Assembly (NCBI RefSeq): GCF_003640665.1
Contig: NZ_QQXL01000005.1
Location: 186,001 to 250,000, forward strand
DNA length: 64,000 bases
Reading direction: 5' to 3'
Source: Galactobacter caseinivorans
GTDB lineage: Bacteria > Actinomycetota > Actinomycetes > Actinomycetales > Micrococcaceae
The stretch's first letter is position 1. Each line of letters opens with the position of its first letter. Below are positions 53,438-60,247 of this stretch, piece after piece. A program made the translations under genes and the position numbers. A model generated the notes under the pieces. The model did not search any database. It saw only the letters and a list, made by a program, of their open reading frames with translations, and was not told the origin of the DNA.

Positions 53438-54691
53438 ATGAGCGGACGCCGCGCTATGCCCCAGGAATTGCCCGGGGACCCGCTGGTGCGTGAGCTGATC
53501 ACCGCTCAACTGGCCAGCCAACGCCTGGCCCGAAACGCCGTCTCCCGCCGCCGCGTGCTGGCCGGGGCCGGTGGCCTTGGGCTCGCGGCCCTCCTTGCGG
53601 CCTGCGGAACCAAACCCAAAGGCGCCGGCGCCAAACTCAGCCCGGCTCAGGACCTGTCGGCGTCCCAGAAGGAGCTGAACTGGGCCAACTGGACTCTCTA
53701 CCTCGATGCGGATGATGACGGGAAGTACCCCTCCCTTGCCGCCTTCACCAAGCGCAGCGGCATCAAGGTCAACTACTCAGAGGACGTGGACGGCAACGAC
53801 ACGTATTACGGCAAGGTGCAGGGCCAGCTTTCCAGGGGCCTGAACACGGGCCGGGACATCATCACGCTGACGGACTGGATGGCCGGCCGCCTGATCCGCC
53901 AGGGCTGGGTCCAGGAACTGGATCACTCCAAGCTGCCCAATGTGGACAAGAACATGCTTCAGAACCTCAAGGATGTGGACTTTGACCTGGGGCGCAAGCA
54001 CTCGGTGACCTGGCAGACCGGCTACGGCGGCATCTGCTGGAACAAGGCCAAGTACCCCAAGGGCCTCAAGAGCGTCTCTGACTTGTGGGCCCCGGAGCTC
54101 AAGGGCCGCGTCACCGCCCTGGATGAAATGCGGGACACCATGGGGCTGATCATGCTGGATCAGGGCGTGGACATTGCCCGGACCTGGGGGGATCAGGAGT
54201 TCGACACCGCCCTAGACACCCTGACCCAACAGATCCAGGACGGACAGATCCGCAAGGTGCAGGGCAACTCCTACAAGGAGGACCTCATCTCCGGTGATGC
54301 GCTGGCGGGCATCGTCTGGTCTGGGGACATCACCCAGCTCAATGCGGAGAACGGGGACCAGTGGGAGTTTGTGGTCCCGGAATCCGGCGGCACCCTGTGG
54401 AGCGATAACCTCATGGTCCCCATGGCCTCCCAGCAAAAGGGCAACGCCGAGAAGCTCATGAATTATTACTACGAGCCAGAGGTAGCCGCGTTGGTGGCCC
54501 AGTACGTGAACTACATCTGCCCGGTGAAGGGCGCCAAGGAGGCCATGGAGAAGCTGGATCCCGAGCTCGTCAACAATCCGCTCATCTTCCCCTCGGAGCA
54601 GGACCTGAGTCATGCGCACGTCTTCAGGTCTCTCACCCCGCCGGAGGAGAGCGACTACACGCTCAAGTTCCAGACGGCCATCGGGGCCTGA
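53438..54691 (+). CDS. potD: Spermidine/putrescine-type substrate-binding lipoprotein
   Basis: Solute-binding protein of the PotD/PotF family, 417 residues. The N-terminus combines a twin-arginine motif (SRRRVLAG, residues 37-44) and a lipobox LLAAC (Cys56), so it is probably Tat-exported and lipid-anchored; the start is preceded by a long 36-residue cytoplasmic n-region. Typical PotD blocks: NWANWTLYLD, KRSGIKVNYSEDVDGNDTYYGKVQ, TDWMAGRLIRQGWVQELD, WQTGYGGICWNKAKYPKG and GDITQLNAENGDQWEFVVPESGGTLWSDNLMVP. First gene of potDABC, divergent from the catabolic operon. Ligand probably putrescine or spermidine. Confidence 0.92.
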   Translation: MSGRRAMPQELPGDPLVRELITAQLASQRLARNAVSRRRVLAGAGGLGLAALLAACGTKPKGAGAKLSPAQDLSASQKELNWANWTLYLDADDDGKYPSLAAFTKRSGIKVNYSEDVDGNDTYYGKVQGQLSRGLNTGRDIITLTDWMAGRLIRQGWVQELDHSKLPNVDKNMLQNLKDVDFDLGRKHSVTWQTGYGGICWNKAKYPKGLKSVSDLWAPELKGRVTALDEMRDTMGLIMLDQGVDIARTWGDQEFDTALDTLTQQIQDGQIRKVQGNSYKEDLISGDALAGIVWSGDITQLNAENGDQWEFVVPESGGTLWSDNLMVPMASQQKGNAEKLMNYYYEPEVAALVAQYVNYICPVKGAKEAMEKLDPELVNNPLIFPSEQDLSHAHVFRSLTPPEESDYTLKFQTAIGA

Positions 54692-54729
54692 TCTCTTAAA
54701 CATGTTCCACGAAGTGAATGGAAGCTGAC

Positions 54730-55890
54730 ATGACCACCATCACCACCCACCAGGCCCAGCCGTCGGCTCCGATTCCCGGCAGCGGCGCCGACCTGGTCCT
54801 GAGCGGCATCTCCAAGCACTTCGCGGACTTCACGGCCGTGGAGGAGATGGATCTCACCATCCCCTCCGGCACATTCATCGCGCTGCTGGGGCCATCCGGC
54901 TGCGGCAAGACCACCACCCTGCGCATGATCGCGGGGCTGGAGGCGCCCACGGCCGGGACCATCAGCATCGGCGGTGACGATGTAACCAAGCTGCCCAGCC
55001 ACAAGCGCCCCGTGAACACGGTGTTCCAGTCCTACGCGCTCTTCCCGCACCTGAGCATCATCGACAACGTGGCCTTTGGGTTGAAGCAGAAGAAGGTCCG
55101 CGATGCCATGGCCCAGGCCAAGGCTGGCCTGGAGATGGTGGAGCTGGCGCACCTGGCCAATCGCAAGCCGGCCCAGCTCTCCGGCGGGCAGCAGCAGCGC
55201 GTGGCGCTGGCCAGGGCGCTGGTGAACCGGCCCCGGGTCTTGCTCCTGGATGAGCCGTTGGGCGCCCTGGACATGAAGCTGCGCCGCCAGATGCAGGTGG
55301 AGCTCAAGAAGATCCAGATGGAGGTGGGGCTGACCTTCATCCACGTGACGCATGACCAGGAGGAGGCCATGACCATGGCGGACGTGGTCGCGGTCATGAA
55401 TCAGGGCCGCATTGAGCAGATGGGCAATCCGCGCGAGCTCTACGAGCTGCCCCGCACCGCGTTTGTGGCCAACTTCCTTGGCAAGTCCAACCTGATGCCG
55501 GGCACCGTGGTGGCGGACGCGGGGGACTCCGTGGTGGTGGACGTGGCAGGCCAGCGTATGGAGCTGCCCAAGTCCCGCGCGGTAAAGACCGAGGGGCAGA
55601 TTGTGCTTGGCGTGCGCCCGGAGAAGATGCGCATCGCAGAGGTCCATATGCAGGGCTTTGAGCACGCGGGCAATCAGCTCCTTGGCACCGTTCTTGACGC
55701 CTCCTTCACCGGCGTCAGCACCGAGTACTTGGTGGAGGTCCCCGGGATCGGCACCGTGGGGACGTTCACGCAGAACCTGGGTCAGGACCCGGCCAAGCCG
55801 GGGGATGAGGTGCGCATGTCCTGGGAGCCGGAGTACACCTTTGGGCTTGACCGCGAGGATGACCTGAGCGCCGGGGTGGACGCGTCATGA
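54730..55890 (+). CDS. potA: Polyamine ABC transporter ATP-binding protein
   Basis: ATPase of the PotA/OpuCA group, 386 residues. Walker A GPSGCGKTT, Q-loop in FQSYALFPHLS, signature QLSGGQQQR, Walker B VLLLDEPLGALD and the H-loop HVTHDQEEA are present, followed by a C-terminal TOBE domain (GVRPEKMRI, LGTVLDASFTGVSTEYLVEVPG). ATG 54730 follows GGAAG; an ATG at 54718 in the same frame is possible. It starts 38 bp after potD and overlaps potB by ATGA. Confidence 0.94.
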   Translation: MTTITTHQAQPSAPIPGSGADLVLSGISKHFADFTAVEEMDLTIPSGTFIALLGPSGCGKTTTLRMIAGLEAPTAGTISIGGDDVTKLPSHKRPVNTVFQSYALFPHLSIIDNVAFGLKQKKVRDAMAQAKAGLEMVELAHLANRKPAQLSGGQQQRVALARALVNRPRVLLLDEPLGALDMKLRRQMQVELKKIQMEVGLTFIHVTHDQEEAMTMADVVAVMNQGRIEQMGNPRELYELPRTAFVANFLGKSNLMPGTVVADAGDSVVVDVAGQRMELPKSRAVKTEGQIVLGVRPEKMRIAEVHMQGFEHAGNQLLGTVLDASFTGVSTEYLVEVPGIGTVGTFTQNLGQDPAKPGDEVRMSWEPEYTFGLDREDDLSAGVDAS

Positions 55891-56831
55891 GCGTGAGCCT
55901 GGACAAGCCGCGCGGGCCGGCCCCCAAGAAGCCGCGCGATCTGCGCAGCGCGGAAGAGATCAAGGTGGAGAAGAAGAAGGGCCGCATGGGCCTGTATCTG
56001 ATCCTGCCTGGCATGGCCTACATGGCGCTGTTCTTTGCGGCCCCCGTGGTGGTGCTGCTGAGCATGTCCCTCTTCGTGAAGCCGGAGGGTGCGGAGATTG
56101 GCGAGTTTGTGCCCGGCTGGAATTGGGCGGCCTACGGGGACATGTTGGGCCACTACTGGCCCGTGCTGGTGCGCTCGTTTGTTTTTGCGCTCATCGCGAC
56201 CATCGCCGCGCTGATCATCGCCTTCCCCATGGCCTACCTGGTGGCCGTGCGCCTGCGCGGCAAGCCGCTGCTCAAGGGCGTGCTGCTGGTGTTGCTGGTG
56301 GCACCGTTCTTCTCCAGCTTCATCCTGCGCACGCAGGCCTGGAAACAGATCTTGGCGGACGAGGGGTTCATCGCCCAGACCCTGAAGGCCGTGGCGATCC
56401 TGCCGCAGGACGCCTCACTCACCGCCACCCCCTTCGCCGTGATTTGCGGCCTCACGTACAACTTCTTGCCGTTCATGATGCTGCCCATCTACGCGAGCCT
56501 TGAGCGGCTGGACGTACGCCTGCTTGAGGCGGCGGGGGACCTGTACGCCTCCCCGGTGCGCACCTTCGCCAAGGTCACGCTGCCGCAGGCCATGCCGGGT
56601 GTTTTTGCCGGCACGCTGCTGACCTTCATCCCGGCGGCCGGCGACTACGTCAACGCCGCGATCCTGGGCAACAACCGCGATACCTCCATGATTGGGCAGG
56701 TCATCGATTCCCGCTTCTTCAAGGTGATCGACTACCCGGGGGCGGCGGCGCTGAGCGTCATCCTCATGATCTGCATCCTGATTCTGGTGCTCATCTACAT
56801 CCGCCGCTTCGGCACCAAAGACCTGTTCTAG
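55887..56831 (+). CDS. potB: Polyamine ABC transporter permease, PotB type
   Basis: Inner-membrane permease, 314 residues, with a polar N-terminus and about six helices. The binding-protein-dependent permease motif (EAA loop) is in LLEAAGDLYASPVRTFAKVTLPQAMPGVFAGTLLTFIPAAGDYVNAAILG, where EAAGDL-x-G contacts the ATPase. It forms the heterodimeric channel with the potC product. Start overlaps the potA stop. Confidence 0.94.
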   Translation: MSVSLDKPRGPAPKKPRDLRSAEEIKVEKKKGRMGLYLILPGMAYMALFFAAPVVVLLSMSLFVKPEGAEIGEFVPGWNWAAYGDMLGHYWPVLVRSFVFALIATIAALIIAFPMAYLVAVRLRGKPLLKGVLLVLLVAPFFSSFILRTQAWKQILADEGFIAQTLKAVAILPQDASLTATPFAVICGLTYNFLPFMMLPIYASLERLDVRLLEAAGDLYASPVRTFAKVTLPQAMPGVFAGTLLTFIPAAGDYVNAAILGNNRDTSMIGQVIDSRFFKVIDYPGAAALSVILMICILILVLIYIRRFGTKDLF

Positions 56832-56845
56832 GAAGGAGCGGACCC

Positions 56846-57646
56846 ATGTACAAGACCAAACTCGGGAAGTGGTTCATTCCCGTCGTCGGCGGGCTCGCCT
56901 TCGTCTACCTGCTGGTGCCGATCGCCTACATTTTTGTCATCTCCTTTAATGATGGCGGCAAATCTAATCTGCAGTGGAAGAGCTTCACCTGGAACAACTG
57001 GGCTAACCCGTGCGGCGCGCCAGGCGCCTGCGAATCCCTGGGCAGCTCGCTCTCCGTGGGTGCCATCGCCACGCTGATCGCGACCGTCCTTGGCACTGCC
57101 GTGGCCATTGGCCTGGTGCGGTACCGCTTCCGATTCCGCGCCACCGCTGACCTGCTCATCATCCTTCCGTTGGCTACGCCCGAGGTGGTGCTCGGCGCCT
57201 CCCTCCTGGCGCAATTCCTCAACCTGGGCTGGGACCTGGGCTACTGGACGGTGATCATTGCCCACGTCATGTTCTGCATGTCCTTTGTGATTGTCACGGT
57301 CAGGGCGCGCGTCTCCGGCCTGGACGGGCGGCTGGAGGAGGCTGCGGCAGATCTCTACGCGGGGCCCATGCAGCGCTTCTGGAAGATCACCTTCCCCATG
57401 CTGCTCCCGGGCATCGTGGCTGCCGCGCTGTTGTCCTTCGCCATGAGTTTTGACGACTTCATTATCACGAACTTCAACTCGGGAACGTTCTCCACCTTCC
57501 CCAAGTTCGTGTACGTCTCCGCGGCCCGCGGCATCCCGGCGCAGGCCAACGTCATCGGCTCCGCCATGTTCATCCTGGCGCTCCTGATCGTCATCATCAC
57601 TCAGGTCTTCGCCTACCGGCGCCGCAAGGCGCTGGCGGCCCAATAG
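56846..57646 (+). CDS. potC: Polyamine ABC transporter permease, PotC type
   Basis: A 266-residue permease with six helices; EAA loop EEAAADLYAGPMQRFWKITFPMLLPGIVAAALLSFAMSFDDFIITNFNSG, in which SFDDFIITNF is typical of PotC proteins. AGGAGCGGACCC precedes ATG 56846. Last gene of the importer operon; a strong palindromic hairpin (57666-57706) ends it. Confidence 0.94.
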   Translation: MYKTKLGKWFIPVVGGLAFVYLLVPIAYIFVISFNDGGKSNLQWKSFTWNNWANPCGAPGACESLGSSLSVGAIATLIATVLGTAVAIGLVRYRFRFRATADLLIILPLATPEVVLGASLLAQFLNLGWDLGYWTVIIAHVMFCMSFVIVTVRARVSGLDGRLEEAAADLYAGPMQRFWKITFPMLLPGIVAAALLSFAMSFDDFIITNFNSGTFSTFPKFVYVSAARGIPAQANVIGSAMFILALLIVIITQVFAYRRRKALAAQ

Positions 57647-57665
57647 GGCCTTGAGCCGCACCCCA

Positions 57666-57706
57666 GGTGCCCGACGCCGTGTGGTCACCACACGGCGTCG
57701 GGCACC
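57666..57706. terminator. Terminator of potDABC made of an inverted pair of the dispersed 11-mer
   Basis: A perfect 41-bp palindrome: GGTGCCCGACGCCGTGTGGT (57666-57685), a central C and its inverse to 57706. Each arm holds one copy of GCCCGACGCCG, in opposite orientation (57669-57679 and 57693-57703). No clear T-tract follows, but length and position fit a terminator. Confidence 0.85.
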
Positions 57707-57758
57707 TTGGCGTTTCCTGTTCCCTTGAAGGTCAAAGCAATCGTGAGAGCATGGAGCC

Positions 57759-58250
57759 ATGAGTGAGACGCGCTGGCTGAGCCCGGAGGAGCGGCGGGCC
57801 TGGCTCGCCGTGATGGCGGTGACCACGCGGCTGCCGGCCCAGTTGGACACTGCGATGCAGGCGCTCGCCAAGATCACGCTTTTTGATTACCACGTGCTGG
57901 CAATGCTCTCCGAGGCGCAGACGGACACCCTGCCCATGAGTCGCCTGGCTGAGCGCACCAATTCCTCCCTGTCCCGTCTGAGTCACGTCGTGAAAAAGTT
58001 GGGGGAGCGTGGCTGGGTGCAGCGCTCGCATGACCCGCAGGATGCGCGCGTGACAGTGGTTAAACTCACGCCGGAGGGGCGCACGCTGATTGAATCGATC
58101 GCCCCGGCGCACCTGGAGGATGTCAGGGCCATCTTCTTTGACTGGCTGGATGAGCGCGATGTCGCCGATCTGGCGCGGGTGGGGCGCAAGATCGTGGCCG
58201 CAAGCGATCCGGAGGACTGGATCCTCCAGGACGAGCAGCCTCAGGCGTAG
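57759..58250 (+). CDS. MarR-family transcriptional regulator
   Basis: A 163-residue winged-helix regulator. N-terminal WLSPEERRAWLAVMAVTTRLPAQLDTAMQALAKITLFDYHVLAMLSEAQTDTLPMSRLAERTNSSLSRLSHVVKKLGERGWVQRSHDPQDARVTVVKLTPEGR contains the DNA-recognition helix and the wing. It starts 52 bp after the potDABC terminator, so it has its own promoter; the divergent or downstream target is not obvious. Control of a drug or aromatic compound response is usual for this family. Confidence 0.9.
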   Translation: MSETRWLSPEERRAWLAVMAVTTRLPAQLDTAMQALAKITLFDYHVLAMLSEAQTDTLPMSRLAERTNSSLSRLSHVVKKLGERGWVQRSHDPQDARVTVVKLTPEGRTLIESIAPAHLEDVRAIFFDWLDERDVADLARVGRKIVAASDPEDWILQDEQPQA

Positions 58251-58262
58251 CGGGAACTCGGT

Positions 58263-58292
58263 TTGAGTCCAGGGGCCTGGATGACTTAGGAT
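58263..58292 (+). promoter_or_regulatory. Promoter of the rpmB-rpmG-rpsN operon with a dyad in the spacer
   Basis: TTGAGT (58263-58268) and TAGGAT (58287-58292) with an 18-bp spacer. The spacer holds TCCAGG-GG-CCTGGA (58268-58281), a perfect 6-bp dyad that could be an operator. Transcription from here would start near 58299, leaving a leader of about 305 nt. Confidence 0.65.
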
Positions 58293-58298
58293 AAGACG

Positions 58299-58603
58299 GC
58301 GTTCCGCGTGCGTTCATGGTTGGTGCCTGGCATCAATCCTCTGGACGCGTTCGGCCCGTATCCACGGAAGACAGGATGCCGCCGGGTAGGGAAAAATACC
58401 CGACCGGCATCTGGATCACCGCTGTTTGAAGCGTTCGAGGGCTTCGGCTGGTTCTCACCCAGCCTGGTGCCTCCATGTGGCTGATTGCACGGTGCCCCAA
58501 CTGGGTAGCGGGACTCAAGGGTGACGTAGGCGTCGGTTAACCCTGCCGTCGACATCCCTGATGGGAACCGCAATACACACTGACCAACACTGGAGGAGTG
58601 ATC
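58299..58603 (+). ncRNA. Long structured 5' leader of the rpmB operon
   Basis: Between the promoter and rpmB there is no convincing gene. The RNA can form a strong helix, GATGCCG (58375) with CGGCATC (58411) continued by CGGGTA/TACCCG after a small internal loop, closing GGGAAAAA; a second hairpin is GGCTGG/CCAGCC (58446-58464). A 37-codon open frame beginning ATG 58317 spans the first helix but lacks a ribosome binding site. I could not match it to any known riboswitch or ribosomal leader. Confidence 0.55.
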
Positions 58604-58840
58604 ATGGCAGCACGTTGCCAGGTGACCGGTGCAGTGCCCGGATTCGGACACAGCATCTCCCACTCGCACCGTCGCAATAAGCGTCGGTTCGATCCGAACA
58701 TTCAGAAGAAGCGGTACTTCGTGCCGTCCCTGGGCCGCAACGTCACGCTGACGCTGTCGGTCAAGGGCATCAAGACCATCGACGCACGCGGCATTGACGC
58801 CGTGGTCGCCGAGCTGCAGGCAAAGGGTGTGAAGCTCTGA
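58604..58840 (+). CDS. rpmB: 50S ribosomal protein L28, zinc-independent form
   Basis: Large-subunit protein, 78 residues ([40 protein letters not shown]). The first Cys is present but the second of the usual CxxC pair is replaced (CQVTG) and the later CxxC pair is absent, so it cannot bind the structural zinc of the C+ form. Such C- forms commonly replace the zinc type when zinc is low and are often Zur-controlled. GGAGGAGTGATC precedes ATG 58604. Cotranscribed with rpmG and rpsN. Confidence 0.96.
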   Translation: MAARCQVTGAVPGFGHSISHSHRRNKRRFDPNIQKKRYFVPSLGRNVTLTLSVKGIKTIDARGIDAVVAELQAKGVKL

Positions 58841-58841
58841 T

Positions 58842-59009
58842 ATGGCAAAGTCTCAGGATGTTCGCCCGATCATCAAGCTGAAGTCGACGGCCGGCACGGG
58901 TTACACCTATGTGACCCGCAAGAACCGTCGTAACAACCCCGACCGCATCGTGCTCAAGAAGTACGATCCGGTGGCCCGTAAGCACGTCGAATTCCGCGAG
59001 GAGCGCTGA
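58842..59009 (+). CDS. rpmG: 50S ribosomal protein L33, zinc-independent form
   Basis: A 55-residue basic protein ([20 protein letters not shown] at its start, then [20 protein letters not shown]). It lacks all four cysteines of the zinc-binding L33 type, the C- form. Start ATG 58842 is one base after the rpmB stop TGA. The gene lies between rpmB and rpsN with one-base gaps, a typical ribosomal-protein operon. Confidence 0.95.
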   Translation: MAKSQDVRPIIKLKSTAGTGYTYVTRKNRRNNPDRIVLKKYDPVARKHVEFREER

Positions 59010-59010
59010 T

Positions 59011-59316
59011 ATGGCGAAGAAGTCAATGATTGCCAAGAACGAGCAGCGCAAGCTCATCGTGGAGCGTTACGCCGAGCGTCGTGCTGAACTAAAGAAGACG
59101 CTGGTTGACCCCAACGCCTCTGATGATGCCCGCGAGGCAGCACGCGTGGGTCTGCAGAAGCTGCCCCGCAACGCCTCCCCGGTGCGCGTGCGCAACCGCG
59201 ATGCCATCGACGGCCGCCCGCGCGGCACGTTCCAGAAGTTCGGCATCTCGCGTATCCGCTTCCGCAACATGGCGCACAACGGCGAACTGCCGGGCATCAC
59301 CAAGTCTTCTTGGTGA
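59011..59316 (+). CDS. rpsN: 30S ribosomal protein S14, long zinc-independent form
   Basis: A 101-residue S14 of the long type. The region normally carrying the zinc-binding CxxC pairs is [21 protein letters not shown], without Cys, so this is the C- form. The main actinobacterial S14 (short, zinc type) lies elsewhere in such genomes in the S10-spc cluster; this copy would replace it under zinc limitation. A strong intrinsic terminator follows. Confidence 0.97.
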   Translation: MAKKSMIAKNEQRKLIVERYAERRAELKKTLVDPNASDDAREAARVGLQKLPRNASPVRVRNRDAIDGRPRGTFQKFGISRIRFRNMAHNGELPGITKSSW

Positions 59317-59348
59317 GCCCATTCGGTTCTTGAACCGGTGAAGCCTTT

Positions 59349-59384
59349 CAGAGCCCGTCCCACCTTGTGGTGGGGCGGGCTCTG
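59349..59384 (+). terminator. Intrinsic terminator of the ribosomal protein operon
   Basis: Sixteen-bp stem (59349-59364 with 59369-59384, one G-U pair), loop TTGT, followed by TTGTTGTTT. A textbook intrinsic terminator; on the minus strand it also lies beyond the GPP34 gene stop. Confidence 0.92.
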
Positions 59385-59399
59385 TTGTTGTTTGTCCCG

Positions 59400-60119
59400 C
59401 TACTCGCTGCGCAGGACGGACCCAACGAAGAGCGAATTCGAGACGATGGCGGCCATCGTCCTCGCCACGGCTTCGGCGGTGGCGCTGGCGCCCCAATCGC
59501 CACGCTCAATCTCCTTGGCGCGGTGATACACCTGGCCGCTCCACGGAATCTCCTTGTGGAACTGGGGGAGGGTGCCGCTGGCGGAGAGCAGTGCGATGCT
59601 CGCGGCGATCCGTGGGCTGGGCGTCTGCCCATCCAGCAGTGCGGCGCGCACCTGGGTGATGAGTTCCTCCCGGCGGGCGCTTCCCAGGCTGAGCTTGGAG
59701 GAGGGGAAGATCCCCAGCATCTTGGCCTTCTTGCGGTTCAGGTCTCCCCGCTCCACCAGGCGGTCAATGACCTGCGCGCGGAGGGGTGGGCCCACCGCGG
59801 CGAGCACCGTCTGCACGTCCCGCGGCTTCTTCTCTAGGTAGTTCCACGCCGAGTCGAGGAGGGGGTCGCTGGGTTCGCCCTTGCCCACGGTCTGCACCTT
59901 GGTGCTCAGGAGGGTCGCCTTGGCCACCTCCACCCGGCCCATCAGAGCCAGGTCGCCCAGAGCGGCGCCGCCCAGTACGTAGTACAGCGTGTTTTCCCCT
60001 GCGATGGAGCCTGATGCCGGCTGGAACAGGAGCAGCAGGACGTCTTCGGTGAGGAGGCGCTCCTCGGCGAGTCCGCCAGGGGGCGGGCCGGGTGTTTGCG
60101 GGCCTGGGATGTCAGTCAT
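59400..60119 (-). CDS. GPP34 (GOLPH3-like) domain protein
   Basis: A 239-residue protein of the GPP34/GOLPH3 family, all-alpha phosphoinositide-binding-like in eukaryotes and of unknown function in actinobacteria. Typical parts are LTEDVLLLLFQPASGSIAG near residue 22, YYVLGGAALGDLALMGRVEV, DRLVERGDLNRKKAKMLGIFPSSKL, and the C-terminal AAIVSNSLFVGSVLR. A Pro-rich N-terminal segment precedes the domain. It is convergent with rpsN and divergent from nothing nearby; no operon partners. Confidence 0.88.
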   Translation of the reverse strand: MTDIPGPQTPGPPPGGLAEERLLTEDVLLLLFQPASGSIAGENTLYYVLGGAALGDLALMGRVEVAKATLLSTKVQTVGKGEPSDPLLDSAWNYLEKKPRDVQTVLAAVGPPLRAQVIDRLVERGDLNRKKAKMLGIFPSSKLSLGSARREELITQVRAALLDGQTPSPRIAASIALLSASGTLPQFHKEIPWSGQVYHRAKEIERGDWGASATAEAVARTMAAIVSNSLFVGSVLRSE

Positions 60120-60247
60120 CGAGCACTCCTTGGTTGTTAGGGCTGGCTTTGCGCGTCAGTCTTTCACATCGGTTTTGGGCTCTCCCCGGAAGGTTCAGCC
60201 TGCTTGCGGCGTCTGTCCCGAGGATCGCCAGCGGGCCGAAGGGTGGG

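Noticed and set aside
58317-58430. 37-codon upstream open frame in the rpmB leader as a real peptide
   Set aside because: It lacks a ribosome binding site and runs through the strong hairpin, so I treat the region as untranslated RNA.
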